From NCBI GenBank assembly GCA_001692895.1, contig KV748176.1, forward strand, positions 4,555,092-4,619,091: 64,000 nt of DNA, in the 5' to 3' direction. Of this stretch, positions 1-11,789 are shown piece after piece. Position 1 is the stretch's first letter; every line of letters begins with the position of its first letter. The position numbers were made by a program, and so were the translations under genes. The DNA is from Cenococcum geophilum 1.58. Its lineage: Eukaryota; Ascomycota; Dothideomycetes; Gloniales; Gloniaceae. The notes under the pieces are model-generated. The model was not told where the DNA came from. It was given only the letters and a program-made list of their open reading frames with translations, and did not search any database.

Positions 1-129
1 ATACTACGGGCTACAGCCCTCCTTTATTATCGCTAGCTTCGGTCTAGTAGAATTTATATTAAGACATAATTAGTATTAGAACTCTAACTATTAACTATAA
101 GATATAACTAACTGGATTTAATAGGCGCC

Positions 130-1010
130 CTTGCCCTCGCCCTTGCTACTATCCTCCCCCCCTAGTAGTAGCAGCAGCAGCGACAGCAGCAGTAGTAGCA
201 GCACTACCACTACCTCCTCCGCCGCCGCCGCTGCCGCCAGTGCTACTGCCGCTGCTGCCGCCTACCGCCGCCGCCGATAATAAGGATAAGGATAAGGATA
301 AGGATAAGAATAAATGGTTTGGTGGTAGGGAGTTAAAAAAGGAGCTGTAAGTATTAATAACTATATAGTATATACTTAGCTTATATATATTTATAGACCA
401 CCACCACTATTACCATTACCAACCCTAGCCCTAGCCCCGGCTCCGGCTCTAGCTTCCGCCCTAACCCTTCCCCTACTACCTACCCTCCCGCTACCTACCT
501 TTACTACTACCAGGTTTGCCCTTACCCAGCGCGCTAACCCCGTCTACCTACTGTGGGCTTAGGCCCCCTATAGCAAGATAACTACTATATACGCCCCTAC
601 CGCCTAAGGTAAATAGTAGTCGCAGTTAGCGGCGGGGTTAGCGGCTATAGGGCCGAATAAGCAGAGAGACTAGGGCTATATTAGCCGGATAATAGAGACG
701 GAGTTAGGGGTGGAGTTAGTAGGTGGTAAGCAATGCACTGCCTACTAAGCCTTAGGCGATAAGTATTAGGTATACTCTAAAAAGGGTATATAGCAGGTAA
801 GCAGGCCTAGGAATACCTACGCTCGCTACTAAGTAGCGGCCCGCTCTAGCGGGTGTAGCCTCTTAAAGCATAGGCGTAAGGACCCTAAGGATCCCTTACC
901 CCCACCTCCTAGGCTAAGGTCTTTAGCGGCGTATAAGCCGTCTAATAGTCCACCACTAGGTCCTGGCAGTAGTGGCATTACAGCGTAAGGGGAAGGGGGG
1001 TAGAGGTAAA
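130..1010 (+). pseudogene. RIP-decayed relic of a Cys-motif, low-complexity protein
   Basis: A plus-strand reading with many TAG/TAA stops shows protein-like composition: a Ser/Ala/Pro-rich low-complexity start (CAG/CCG-type repeats near 160-280), a GATAAG repeat near 277-310, then around 700-870 a motif reading roughly CTAYQALG...YARY...CSLLK. If RIP changes are assumed, this looks like two Cys-x2-Cys pairs followed by a basic stretch. I do not recognise the family. It lies just upstream of the tandem repeats and is not obviously part of the copia element further right. It could be a gene captured in a repeat or part of an unidentified transposon. Confidence 0.3.
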
Positions 1011-1078
1011 GGGAGGGGTAGGTTAGCGTTATTTTCTAGCACTCCGGTATACTAAAGTAGCAGCTTTTATAGCATATT

Positions 1079-1259
1079 CTTTATAGGTAAGCTTTAATCC
1101 AGTTGTGTTAATCTAAGGGGTAAAACCCAGTTAATAACACTATCTAGTGCAGGCTTAACTATAAGGCATCCTTTATAGGCAAGCTTTAATCTAGCTATAT
1201 CAATCTAAGGGGTAATTTTAAACGACGGTACTATTTAGTGCGGGCCTAACTATAAGGCG
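1079..1259. repeat. Two tandem copies of a ~91-bp unit
   Basis: Both copies start with CTTTATAGG and end near ATAAGGC. They share the order AAGCTTTAATC, AATCTAAGGGGTAA, TATTTAGTGC/TATCTAGTGC and TAACTATAAGGC. Most differences are C/T or G/A, as expected from RIP. No coding content is seen. Confidence 0.6.
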
Positions 1260-1380
1260 TTATAGAAGCCCTAAAGTTACCTAGTAGGTAGTATAAGTAA
1301 ATAGTAGTTAAATACAGTTACCGGGTTCTATTATTATCTTATATAAAATTTCATATAAAAGTTTATACACAAGTTTATAT

Positions 1381-1550
1381 AATCTAGGAGTTTATAGGAG
1401 TTTATAAGAGTTTATAGGAGTTTAAGGATTAAGTAAATTTAACCTAAGAAAGTTACTACTAGTATACTAGCTTAGAGCATTGATAAATATAAGCATTTAA
1501 TTTGTCTAAGAGTTTGTAGGAGTTTATAAAAGTTTATAGGAGTTTAGAAA
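1381..1550. repeat. Short AT-rich direct repeats (GAGTTTATAG)
   Basis: The 10-12 bp motif GGAGTTTATAG recurs about four times at 1386-1427 and again at 1508-1545, separated by about 80 bp. It is simple sequence with no visible function. Confidence 0.45.
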
Positions 1551-1584
1551 TTAGTTAGCCGTCCTAATTCCTATAAGGTTAATC

Positions 1585-3281
1585 GTCGGATTAATAACCC
1601 TATCTAACCCCTCTCTAACCTAGTTAGCATAGTCTTCTATATTAGTAAATCTATTAGTATTATTAATAGTCTTAAAAGGATACGACCCTCTAATTACATT
1701 TAATTGTTAAATATACTATTAGTTAAACTAATTAACCTTATCCACTAGCACCCTAATACCTTCTTATAAGATATTAGAAGAATTAAAGAACTTTATACTA
1801 GCTAATTACTTAGTACTCCGCGGTTTAGCCAAATCTAAAGTAAAGAGAGTATAAGTAAGTAAAAACATATCCAGTAATACTATAGTAGTAGTATAACTCC
1901 CGGGCATATGCTCGCTAAATATAGCCTTTAGTCTTTTACATAAAGTTCTAACCTAAGTATTTAATAGACATACTTAGTTAAATATAATATCCGCATTATA
2001 GGTTAAGTTCTTATAATACTTTATTTCAATCTTATAGCTACTATTAAGATGCTTAAGCCTAAGGTTAATTGCTTTGTGTATAGTTGCCCTACTAAGCCAG
2101 TTTATAAGCCTAGAGAATAGTATTACATGCTATAACTTAGGCGTATTTACTAGGGAGAGATTCTACCAATAGAATAACATCTCGCGGCTATAGTTATGCT
2201 AGGACGCGCTAAAAAAGTAGATAATAAGAGGGTTAATAAAGTGCCTTAGCATACCTATATCTATATATTTAACAGCATACCAAATAGATAAAAATAGCTT
2301 AACCTCTTAAAGCATACGATATATTATCCGGAATTTAATATCGTTATATAGTTGCTTAGTAGAACTATTGCCATTCTATATATCTAATATAAATGCGGCT
2401 AGATGGACGTCTTCCACAAGTTTTAAAAATTAATCCAGTATAAGGGAATTAATAGCGTTAGTAACGTGGTCTATTCGCTTAAAGAAGTCTCTACTAGAGG
2501 CAATAAGGTAACCCCTACATCGCATCGCCGCGTAAAATAATGCAACTACGCGCGCTATAAAGCCCTGCGCAATAATTGGTTCTATTAGGTAGTATTTAGC
2601 ATTCTCCTAACTACACTAACTGCGGCCCTATATAGTAGTATTAGCCTATAGGCAATAATAAGCCTCCTTTTTAGAAAGAGTGGGTGCCTAATATATACGG
2701 ATAATAGTATTTAGTAGGTTTATCTGGAAATGGAACTATATAGGTAAACTAAAAAGCTAATCCCGTCGGTTATATAGTCAGCGTGCCTAGGTTTACTCAT
2801 TTTTAACAGCCCTAATATAGCGTGCTATAAGTTAGTCTCTATAGATAAGCTAAAACTAATTATAAAAGTCGTTATAGATAGCCCTAGCTTTAGTAGGGTC
2901 TTCTAGTGCCTATAAACTAAGCTAATTTAGGAATATACTTTTATGGACGCTATATATACCTTTAATAGTACCCTCGTCCTTAAATATAGCCCTAAATTGC
3001 CAGAACTTAGTCTTATTCACGTTAAGATAATATATACTTAGCATTTTAGGATAGTAATTACTATCTCTAAATATAGAAGTAACGCTAGCTGTATAAATTC
3101 TCTTAATTATATCTAATATAAGGCTTTATATAATACTTAACTTAATCCTACTATCTTTACTAGATATACTAGGGGCAGCTAATATATCTTTAAGCCTAAG
3201 GGGTATTATTAGATTATATATAGACTAATATAAACCCAAAGTTGGTAGCTTAAGGCAAAGAACAATAGCCGCTATTGTTAT
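1585..3281 (-). pseudogene. DUF6589-like protein relic, C-terminal part
   Basis: Reading the minus strand and ignoring RIP-type stops gives a long protein-like frame. Around 2,900-3,190 it has segments such as KDILAAPSISSKDS and NVNKTKFWQFRAIFKDEGT. Around 2,000-2,400 it has YIDIGMLRHFINPLIIYFF, then HNYSRKMLFYWQN and LQHVILFSRLINWL. These resemble, from memory, the C-terminal part of fungal DUF6589 proteins, whose function is unknown. The N-terminal part continues at 11790-12850 on the other side of a copia element that inserted here. Many in-frame stops make it non-functional. The family call is by eye; the coding relic itself is better supported than its name. Confidence 0.5.
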
Positions 3282-3549
3282 TGTTCGTACTAACTTAATA
3301 GCACAAGTGAGTTGTATCTACGGGCACGAAATACATATAGTATCGTATGCTTGTTTAGATGGTGACTGTCGATTATATAAAGCAGACTACGTGGTCTATA
3401 TACTAATGCACCTCCCCCCTAATTAGTTAGTGCTTTATAAGTGCACCAGACGCGTAAGCGAGTAGTTAGTGCACTAAACGCGTAAACGCGTACCTAGTGT
3501 ACCAAACGCGTAAGCACGCGTTTAGTATAACAGGTGCTGTAATTATACA
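3282..3549 (-). repeat. 3' LTR of copia element 1
   Basis: A 268-bp direct copy of 11522-11789, bounded by TG...CA and by a GTTAT target duplication. This copy is the more mutated: runs reading GTGGTTGGTGCACTGAACG in the right LTR read GTAGTTAGTGCACTAAACG here, which is TG-to-TA at every difference. Confidence 0.93.
3450..3521. promoter_or_regulatory. Cluster of five ACGCGT (MCB-like) sites in LTR
   Basis: ACGCGT occurs at 3450, 3478, 3486, 3506 and 3516, within three imperfect repeats of GTGYACYxxACGCGTAA. ACGCGT is the core MluI cell-cycle box bound by MBF (Mbp1-Swi6) in fungi. The sequence match is direct; a regulatory role for the LTR is inference. Confidence 0.4.
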
Positions 3550-3798
3550 CTGGCAGTACTTAAAAAATGAAACCACCTATATACAGCCTCCGTAATTACT
3601 TTAATAAAACCATAGAACACAAAGAAAAATACATAGGAAATCTCCCTAAGGTGCCGTCTAGGCTGCCTTCTAAACGGTGCCCTAAGCTAGCCATAAGTTC
3701 TACTTACGGTCCGTAAAATGAACCGTACGGCCTTTTAACGGGCAGTAGACGAGCTATAAGTTAGATTTTAAGGGCCGCTAAGGCGCTAGTGCTAAGCG

Positions 3799-3845
3799 AA
3801 CCAATGGCGATTTTCTATCCCAGGGATAGAAAATCGTAATTGGTT
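3799..3845. repeat. 47-bp palindrome near the 3' end of copia 1
   Basis: Arms AACCAAT and CGATTTTCTATCCC face GGGATAGAAAATCG and ATTGGTT around a single central base, with two unpaired bases inside each outer arm. It is non-coding, between the RNase H end and the 3' LTR. A closely related palindrome occupies the same relative place in copia element 2 (27477-27519). Confidence 0.85.
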
Positions 3846-4029
3846 AATTTAACCACCCTATAAAATTCGGCAGGTCACGTAAGTCCACCAAATTCCACTA
3901 TAGCTTTCTACTGTTTTCCACCTATACCGTATAACGAGCCGTACGGCCTTCCAACGGGCCGTAGACATACTATAGGTGCTCCGTTAGTCCCGTTCTACCT
4001 ATTTTATAACTTTTAGGTTAAGCTTATTT

Positions 4030-7000
4030 GTATTAATTAGGGTTTTAAGGGCTTAATACGGCTTTACCTTAGTTATAGCGTCCGCTAGGTTATCTCCACT
4101 ACTAATCCATTTAACCTCCGTAATTTTACGTCGTTTATAGGCCTAATATAAGCACATTAGGTTAACTATAAGCCTCTTCTCTTATGTTATACCTAGTTTA
4201 ACTAGGCAATCGTAAAGGGACTTTAAATTAGTGTATAAAACTAGGGGTAACTACTCCAGTTATAGAATCTTCTAGACCGTTAATTTAATTACAGCTGCTA
4301 TATTAAATCTATAAGCTAGTATATATAGTTTAGAAGCTAGTACACTATAGGTTACTTATTTGCACTTAATTAAAGACTAGTATAGTATATTTACGTTCTA
4401 ATTACGGTCTATAAGTATAATTACAAAGCTAATTTATAATAATAGGTCTTTATTATTAGCAAAGGAGGCGTCCGTAAATGCTAGTAGGCTAAGGGAATTT
4501 AGGTCTAGTGGTATAAAAGTAAGTCCCCTTACTGCATTATTAATTTACTACTAAATGCGCTTATTAAGCTACTTAATATTTTCTTCTTACAGATCTACTA
4601 CCTAGGCCGTAAAGGATAAGTTATAGGCAGATTTGGGTTAGCAGACTATGGTAATATAGGCGCCTCTTATACGCTATACAGCGTATTAGTCCTTTATATT
4701 TACGGTCTTACGGGTCTCTCCGCGGGAACTAGTAAGGTCCGTAGGCTTTGCTATAATAAGCTTTAGGTTTTAAGCTTAGCGTTCCTAAGTTAGCTTAATT
4801 AGGTTNCCCTTTTATGTAATTAGGCCTCTATTAAACTTAATTAGATTCTACTTAGTTAACTACTCTTACGGCTTTACCAGGAACTTAGCCTTTTATAGTT
4901 TAGTTTCTTTAGCGTCTATAAAGGTCTAGTTTACTAGGAATAGGGTATTATCTGTTTAAAGTCTAACAATACTAAGGCCGTTTAATGGGCTGTATAGAAG
5001 GCAGGGGTCGTAGGTTAACTGTTCCATTTTAAGCTTACTAACATAATGCTGGTAGTATGTCTTAAACTAGTGGTTCCTAGCTTCTAGTACTCCGTAAAGA
5101 GGTTTTACAACCCATAAAATTATTCCTAGTTATAGGTTAAGCTTATAGGGTAGTCGTATAAAGATATCCCTACTTAGGTAGATATTAGACTGCATATAGG
5201 CTTGCGAGATATCCCATAAGTATAGGGCTACAGGTTTAGTTTGCTGTAGTCCCAGCGCAAGTGCAAGTATAATTTATTAGCTAACTCGTTAAATTATAGG
5301 CGATTACATAAGGACTAAGTCCTTTCCCTTATTGTTATAAGCTTATACGATAAGCCTTAATTTCTTAAAGGCTTTATTAGTACTAGGGTGCTTAATCTTA
5401 TTAATAAAGCGTAAGTTAAATATACGGACGCCTTACGGGACGTCTTTCTCTGTTATAACTATAAAGATACCCTTTTTAAGTAGTCCGTTAATCTCTTTAT
5501 ATTATAAGTCCGTAAACAGGGTTTCCTATACTAGAACTAATATATCCATAGGCGGAGATTGCCTTACGGATATTCCTGCGGAGGTTAGGTAATTTTCTAT
5601 TACGGTATTCTTAGTTATAGGGTGCTTTTAGGGGCATCCTTAACCACGCTTTATAGTAGGTTTAGTAGGTTTAGTGGGTTTCTAGGGGACTTTTAGGGTA
5701 GGCAAGGGTGCTTCTAGTTCGTCTAATTTGGCGGGTACTTCTAGTTCGTCTAGTTTAACGGGTACTTCCAGTTCGTCTGGTTTAATATCATAGGTATTTT
5801 CGGGCCGAAAGTAGGGTTTTACGGACGTGCTTCTAAAGCTAGTTAGCCCACTAGGAAGCTATACGCAGCACGTCTCATTTTCTACAGCTAGTAGATAATA
5901 AGGTCCATTCTAACTGCCGCTTTTACGCTATATAAGGACTTTAGAATTAAGCGGGAGGTTATATACTAGGGTCGTGTTAGGTCCGTTACGGTAGTACAGG
6001 GCGTTATTAATAGCTTACTTAGCCCATAGCTTAACTATTTTAGTTATTGCCTTCTATATTGCAGCTACTTGTTCCATAATAGACGGGGTAGGAGGGCCTA
6101 GGTTACTTATCCTTAGGTAGGCTCTATAAACTAAGAGGGTAGGTACTAGTCCATTAGGGCTAGCGGTGTTATTAATAGCTTTTACGGCTATCTGTAAAGC
6201 CAGTTCCTTTTAAATATCCTTATACTCGTCCGTAATGATCTAGTAAGCTCTCTATAAGGCTAGGTAAGCTTACTTAATAAGCCTAACGGACTAGTACGCC
6301 TTAACTAGAACAGCTTTTGTTAATATAGCCATGGCCGTAGCATACTACTAGAATTCCTTGCTAATAAAGTTTCTACTAGCGTTATAGGTGATATACTACG
6401 GAGGTCCAACGTATATATTAATCCAGTAGGTCCGTAAAATATCCTAAGTGTATTTTATGGATATATTTTACAACTAACGGGCGGCTTAATAGCGGGTTAC
6501 CTCGTCGATTATATATAATACTGGACTGCCGTTAATATATATAATATCTACGTATACTAAGTAGTTAAAGTTAAGGTCCTTATAAAGGGTAAACTTAAAT
6601 CGGCCTAGGGAACGTCCGTATTTCTAGCAGAAGAAGTAGTATTTAGTTAGGTAGTTAATTACCTTTTTATTAACGTTGTTATATCTAGAGCGTTTAAGGA
6701 CTCTATACAGCTTTTCGGCTAATAAGTAGCCGAAACAGCGGTATAGGCGGTAGATCTTAGTACTAGTAAGGTAGCATAGGTTATAGTTAAAAGATTTCTA
6801 AATATAGGTCCGTAAAGTCTCTCTTTATATAAGGAACGGGTGTCCAAATTATTATATAATTAGTAGGGTAATATGCTTGCTTCCTAGGGCAGTTATAGGG
6901 CTAATTAGGGTATCCGTAACATTATTATAGTACACCTATAACCTATCCATGTCTATAAGATAGAGTAGGAAGGGGGTATCCGCTTTTACCACGTAGAAGT

Positions 7001-7500
7001 TAACTAGGCTAATTAAAGTCTTAACTTTAACTAATCTAATTAATGTGGTTAAGCCGATACCAAATTAGACGTTTACGGCCCCAGTTTGCGTAATATTAAT
7101 GTCCGTATTGTTATTTATGGTGGTCCTATATACGAGGTATTATCTATAGCCTATAATAGACTTCTTAGAGGCACCTATGTCGATTATAACACTATAGAAT
7201 TCCTTAGGGGTATAGCGTTCTATAGTAATATATACAAATAGGTTCTACTTATAATCTATAATATCCGTAACGGGGGTACTTATGGGATAGTTTTTGGGCG
7301 TAAGTAAGTATATAAAGGAGCGGTCGGCTAATACAGTCGTAATATTAAAGGCTTAGCTGTCCGTAAAAGGTCTAAAAGTAGTTAGAAACGTCTTTAAGGT
7401 CTCTTATTCCTAAGCGTCTAAGTTAAAGTTAATTATAAGGGCTTCTATTAACTTATTAGGGGGCTCTTCTACTTCCTCTCCTTCGTATTCTAAAATAAAC
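4030..7500 (-). pseudogene. Copia 1 pol: protease, integrase, RT, RNase H (decayed)
   Basis: The minus strand encodes a recognisable copia polyprotein with stops at former Gln/Trp codons. A protease region near 7,150-7,200 reads VIIDIGASKK, where the usual D-S/T-G is altered to DIG. The integrase region (about 6,000-6,750) includes FKFTLYKDLNFNYLVYVDII. A linker near 5,650-5,790 repeats the phrase KLDELEVP about three times, followed by KPTKPTKPTIK. RT (about 4,750-5,450) contains VALYLWDIS, DIFIRLP, PLYGVLEA and RLQTDNTLFL, the last being the QTDD region with the second Asp changed to Asn. RNase H follows to about 4,030. Not functional. Confidence 0.85.
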
Positions 7501-8064
7501 TGGTTAATACGGCTATTAAGTCTCTTCCTAGACTTTTATGTTCTTCCCAGGTATACCTTATAGACTAATATTCTTCCTTACTGCACACAAAGCACTTCTA
7601 GCTGGTTTGTCTGCGGGGGTATATTTTCGTACAGGGGTTACTACGGGGTTATAGGTAGGACTTGGTCGGTACAGGTGCTGCTAGCGGTAGCGGCGGTCCG
7701 TAAAGTAAATGTCTAAGTCTATTTACGGATATTAAATATCCGTAATAAAGGCTTAAGTGCTGCCTGGTGGTTTAAGACTTCGTACATTATAATAGAGGAG
7801 CGTTAGTTATTAATGAGGCCAGCTAAGGTATCTGTAGGCTTATAGCAGGCGTACTTATAGGGCTTTACTTCCTGGCAGGCCGTAATAAGTTTATTATATA
7901 GGAAGTCGTCCATTTAAAGCTTGATATTAAGACGTGCTAGGTGGCGGAGGTCTTTAATAAGGATTTGCAGGCACTCTATGGTCGATTTTTAGTGTTCTTA
8001 TCTATTATGGTCCGTAGCTTAGTTACATTTCATTAGGTAAGGATATCACGCTTATATTCCGTCC

Positions 8065-10170
8065 TTTTTTTTTTTTTTTTTAGGTCCGTTGTATTATACT
8101 ACGTACAATACTGCGCATGCAGCCTCTAGGCTATGGCGCTATAGTTCACTATATATAAAATCCTTTCTAGGCAGCTTAATATATACTAGTAGCTATGTTC
8201 CTAGTAGTTTATAAACCCCTAAATTAGGGAGTTTATAGTTTCCTAGTAAAATACTAAGATACTACAACTACTAGGGAATGAGAAAATGGTAAGAAAAACT
8301 ATAAGAAATCCTAACCCCTGTTTCTGTCCTTTTGCAATTTATTTCTGTCCTTTTGCTCTCTAATATCATTTTAAGAGCCTAGTAGGAGTTGCCTCCTTCT
8401 AGAATCCTATCTGTTTTTATTCTTCTATAAAATCTTCTTCGCGTACTAGTTTAGCAGCTTTAAGAGTCTTACAGTCTTTACTATTAGTAAAGTGTTTTTC
8501 TTTACAATTAATGCAAAGAGGGGTAGTATGCTGGCAAGGCTTGCCTGTTATTATACAGGTAGAATAGGAATAGTCTTTAGATAAATGTGCAGCCGCATAG
8601 TATCTATAGGCCCTAGTAGAGCACCTGTCTCCTATATGGCCAAATTTTTGGTAGCTTGTATACTGCGTAGTAGGAGAGACTTTGAGGTATTTTACTACCT
8701 TAGTAGCTGTACCTGCAATTGATATCTTTTTTTACTTAAGGATTTCTTATCTTTTTTCTTTGTTTTTTATAGTAAAAACTATAGAGCCGAATCTGGTCTA
8801 TGGATTGTGTCTTTTTACACTAGATAAGATCTATTTAGGTAGTCCTTGTATCCTTATAGGATTAAAGGTCTTAATTTCTTCTTTTAGAAGCTTAGAGCCT
8901 CCTTCTTCTAGGAAAGGTAGGGTAGGAACCCTATAGGCTATAATTTGAACCCATGGTTCTAGTTTTTGTTCTCTTTAAAAAGTAAAGCAATTATGCCAGA
9001 TTTCCTTATATTTAACTAGGAAATCCGCATTATACTNTTCCGTAGTTATAAGAAGAATATTTTGTTTTCCTTTAGTTCTAGCTATAGATGCTAAAACAGG
9101 TTTTTCTACTTGCAGTTTTGATGTAAATAGTTAATTAACTTTGTTTCGTATAGAGAAGGTATCTAGAGGTTAGTCCTTTTAGTCTGTAATAAGGACTAGC
9201 TTCCTTTCTTATAGCTACTTTTTCTTACTTCTAGTAGAAGTAGAAGGGGTAGGAGATAGTATTGGTAAGGAGGGCAGGGGGGACGAGGAAGGGAGGTTCT
9301 TCTTTAGTCTCTCTGTATAGGTTTCCTTAGTAGGAGCTACCTCCTTACGGAGAGCTCTTACTTCTTTGACTAATCCTTATAGGATATCTTTTGCCTTTTC
9401 TTTTCCTTTTATAAAGGGATTTTCTCCTACTAGAATACTCCGTATATAGTCCTCTAGCTATTTAACTTATTCTTTTTCTTCTTCTTTTTCTTCTTCTTCT
9501 AGCCCTTTATAGGCCTGTATTAGGCTTTCTAGGGCCTTTTATAGGTGTTGTTTAGGAGAAAGGGGAGGGAAAGATATACTAGGTATACTAGCCGTAAAAG
9601 TCATTAATTTTGTTGTCTTTTTTGCAGGTTTTTGGTTTTCTTTTTTAGTAGAAGACTAAGGATGTCCTCTTTTTTTTCCTATCCTAAATAGGCCAGGAGA
9701 AGGAGAAGGGGCAGAAAAAGTAAATATAGTTATAGACTTATTATCACTTATTTCTATAGGAGGTTTTTTTTTATGCCTATTAGACTTTAGCATCTTATAG
9801 GGGGGTTTCCTAGTTTTTTTTTCTACCCTTATACCTTTCTCCTTACTAATCCTACTAGAAGATTTCTGGGGAGATTAGGCTAAAAGGGAGTAGAAAGACT
9901 AGCCCCTATTGGTATTAGTATTGGTAGTAGTAGTAGTAGTTTTAGTGTTCCTGTCCGTGCCTCGCTTATAAGCTAGGACCACCCCTAGAGAAAATTTTCT
10001 GTTGGGATAAGGGAGTAAAATGACAAATAAATCCACCTCTAGCTTGCTAGGCGGTAGGAATTAGGTCTTAAAAGTTGGAAAATCAATTGTTTTTGATGGT
10101 AAGATGGGTATGCGTAAGTTTTAGAGTGTGGCGCTACCTTTTGGTAAGGTTGCATGTACGGTAAAGGTTT
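8065..10170 (-). mobile_element. LINE ORF1-type insertion with poly-A tail
   Basis: On the plus strand the left edge is a run of 17 T (8065-8081), the poly-A tail of a minus-strand retroposed copy. The target sequence TATTCC(G)GTCC is duplicated at 8055-8064 and 10171-10181. The inserted 2.1 kb encodes an ORF1-like protein but no reverse transcriptase. It lies inside copia 1 gag. It may be an internally deleted LINE or a non-autonomous element moved by another LINE. Confidence 0.75.
8430..9880 (-). pseudogene. LINE ORF1 (gag-like) with zinc knuckles, decayed
   Basis: The minus strand reads a Ser/Pro/Lys-rich N-terminus (LPSSSPLPSLPILSPTPSTS), a middle part with PVLASIARTKGKQNILLITT, then a zinc-knuckle region around 8,490-8,660: FGHIGDRCSTRAYRY, TCIITGKPCQH, PLCINCKEKHF. 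This is the arrangement of Tad1/I-type LINE ORF1 nucleic-acid-binding proteins. A few stops interrupt it. It is less decayed than the copia around it, so it probably arrived later. No ORF2 follows. Confidence 0.6.
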
Positions 10171-11521
10171 TATTCCGGTCCTTTAAAGTAGTTACGTATA
10201 GCTTCGTATAGCTTATTAAAAGGAACACTAAGGGGTTGCTCTTAAGGTTAGTATAGTAGTAGTTAAGTGCTAGGCCGCGCAGTATAGTAGAGTAGGCTTG
10301 GCTAAACTCTTATTTAGGAATATTAGCCTTCTAGCAGAGGTCCGTAAAGATAGTTAGTTTAAAGTTAAAGTTATCGTTTTCGCTGCTGTACTTAGATTCG
10401 TCGGTATAGAGCTTAGCCAGGTTAGTTAGCTCCTTACCGTAGGTCTTTAGTTAGATAGGTTACGGATCTATAACTTACGGATTTATAGTTTGCGGATATA
10501 TAGCTTGCGGATTTATAACTTAAACAATAGGGGTAATTTAGTCCGTATTTTAGTTTATAGGGGTATTATAGTCCGTAACTTAAGTACTAAATATGCTTTA
10601 GCCTATAAGATTAATTCTAAAACTGCTTAGATTTATAGGACGAATTTAGTTAAGTAGGTTAGGTATAAGGCCAGCGATTACATTAAGTTTGGAAGAAGTA
10701 AAGAGTTCCTTAGTTTCTTAGAACTGGTCTAGGATTTCCTCTTTAGTCTATTCTATTTGGTCCTTCTTATATATTATATTATATAAGGACTATACAACAG
10801 TAACTCGTTTATTCCTTTTAACCTATACACCTTAGTTATATAAGAGGGTCCGTAGGTTACAAATAGTAGTAGGGTTGTATACTTTAAAAATAGCTTCCGT
10901 AAAGTCCGCGAAGTCTTCCTAGTATTGCTCCTATAGGTTGACGTTTATAAGCTTAAAATATTTATATTTAAGAACTTTAAATTTAATATAGTTATTGACG
11001 TCAGGTATGGACGTAAGGTCGGCTCCCTACCTCTACTTTTCCTGGCCTTTATTAACTTACTTCCTTAGGTCTGCCATACTATATAGTGTAGTGTAGTACG
11101 CAGTGGGTAGAAGAGGTCTTATAGTGGTCCGTAAAGGCGGTTAATGTCTATAGCAGTTTGTAGAAGGGTAAGGGTGTCCATAAGGGGTCTTAACAGGTCC
11201 GTAGTAGTTTGTAGAGGGGTAGGGGGTCTCTGTAAGGGGTCTAAAAAGACGTCGGAGGTATTAAAAGAGGGTGTAGTAGGGATAGGGGTTTAAGGTTTAA
11301 GGGTAGGGGGTTCCGTACAGGTCTGTATTCGCGTCTATTATACTTTCGGTAAACCGTACTAAGACTTAAATAAGTATATAGAGTTAGAGATAAGTCCGTA
11401 ATCCCTAACTTCCGACCTTCCAGTAGGTTATACTAGGAGTCTAAACGGGTGGTCGCTGTCGTATATATCGCTTGGGGGGAGGTATTGAGTGATTGCTAAT
11501 CTATACGCGCTCACTAATCAG

Positions 11522-11789
11522 TGTTCGTACTAACTTAATAGCACAAGTAAGTTATATCCACGGGCACGAAATACATGTAGTATTATATGCTTGTTTAGAT
11601 GGTAACTGTCAATTATATAAAGCAGACTACGTGGTCTATATACTAATGCACCTCCCCCCTAATTAGTTAGTGCTTCATAAGTGCACCAGACGCGTAAGCG
11701 AGTGGTTGGTGCACTGAACGCGTAAACGCGTACCTGGTGTACCGAACGCGTAAGCACGCGTTTGGTACAACAGGTGCTATAATTATACA
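11522..11789 (-). repeat. 5' LTR of copia element 1
   Basis: Direct copy of 3282-3549, less altered by TG-to-TA changes. Followed by the GTTAT target duplication at 11790-11794. Contains the same five ACGCGT sites as the partner LTR. Confidence 0.93.
11690..11761. promoter_or_regulatory. Cluster of five ACGCGT (MCB-like) sites in 5' LTR
   Basis: The five ACGCGT hexamers match those of the other LTR at an offset of 8,240 bp. As the 5' LTR of a minus-strand element, this copy would be the one driving transcription. Role inferred only. Confidence 0.4.

Larger units (their letters stand above)
7520..11077 (-). pseudogene. Copia 1 gag, split by a LINE-type insertion
   Basis: Gag starts at a Met near 11077 (MADLRK) and runs left with phrases such as LAKLYTDESKYSSENDNF. 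It is interrupted at about 10171 and resumes left of 8065. The zinc knuckle near 7,580 reads KCFVCSKEE. A related gag lies at 58645-60206, where the same target sequence (TATTCCAGTCCTTTAAA) is uninterrupted. This confirms the insertion point. Several in-frame stops; not functional. Confidence 0.75.
3282..11789 (-). mobile_element. Ty1/copia LTR retrotransposon, complete but RIP-decayed
   Basis: Two 268-bp direct repeats (3282-3549 and 11522-11789) start TGTTCG and end TACA. They are flanked by the same 5 bp, GTTAT, at 3277-3281 and 11790-11794, a target-site duplication. The coding strand is minus. From right to left come gag (Met near 11077), a zinc knuckle, protease, integrase, a Lys/Pro/Thr-rich linker, reverse transcriptase and RNase H. 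This order, with integrase before RT, defines Ty1/copia. All genes carry RIP-type stops. The LTR differences are TG-to-TA or C/T transitions. The element interrupts the DUF6589-like relic and contains a LINE-type insertion at 8065-10170. Confidence 0.93.

Noticed and set aside
8682..8936. 84-codon plus-strand open frame
   Set aside because: Antisense shadow of the LINE ORF1 on the minus strand, which has clear zinc-knuckle residues.
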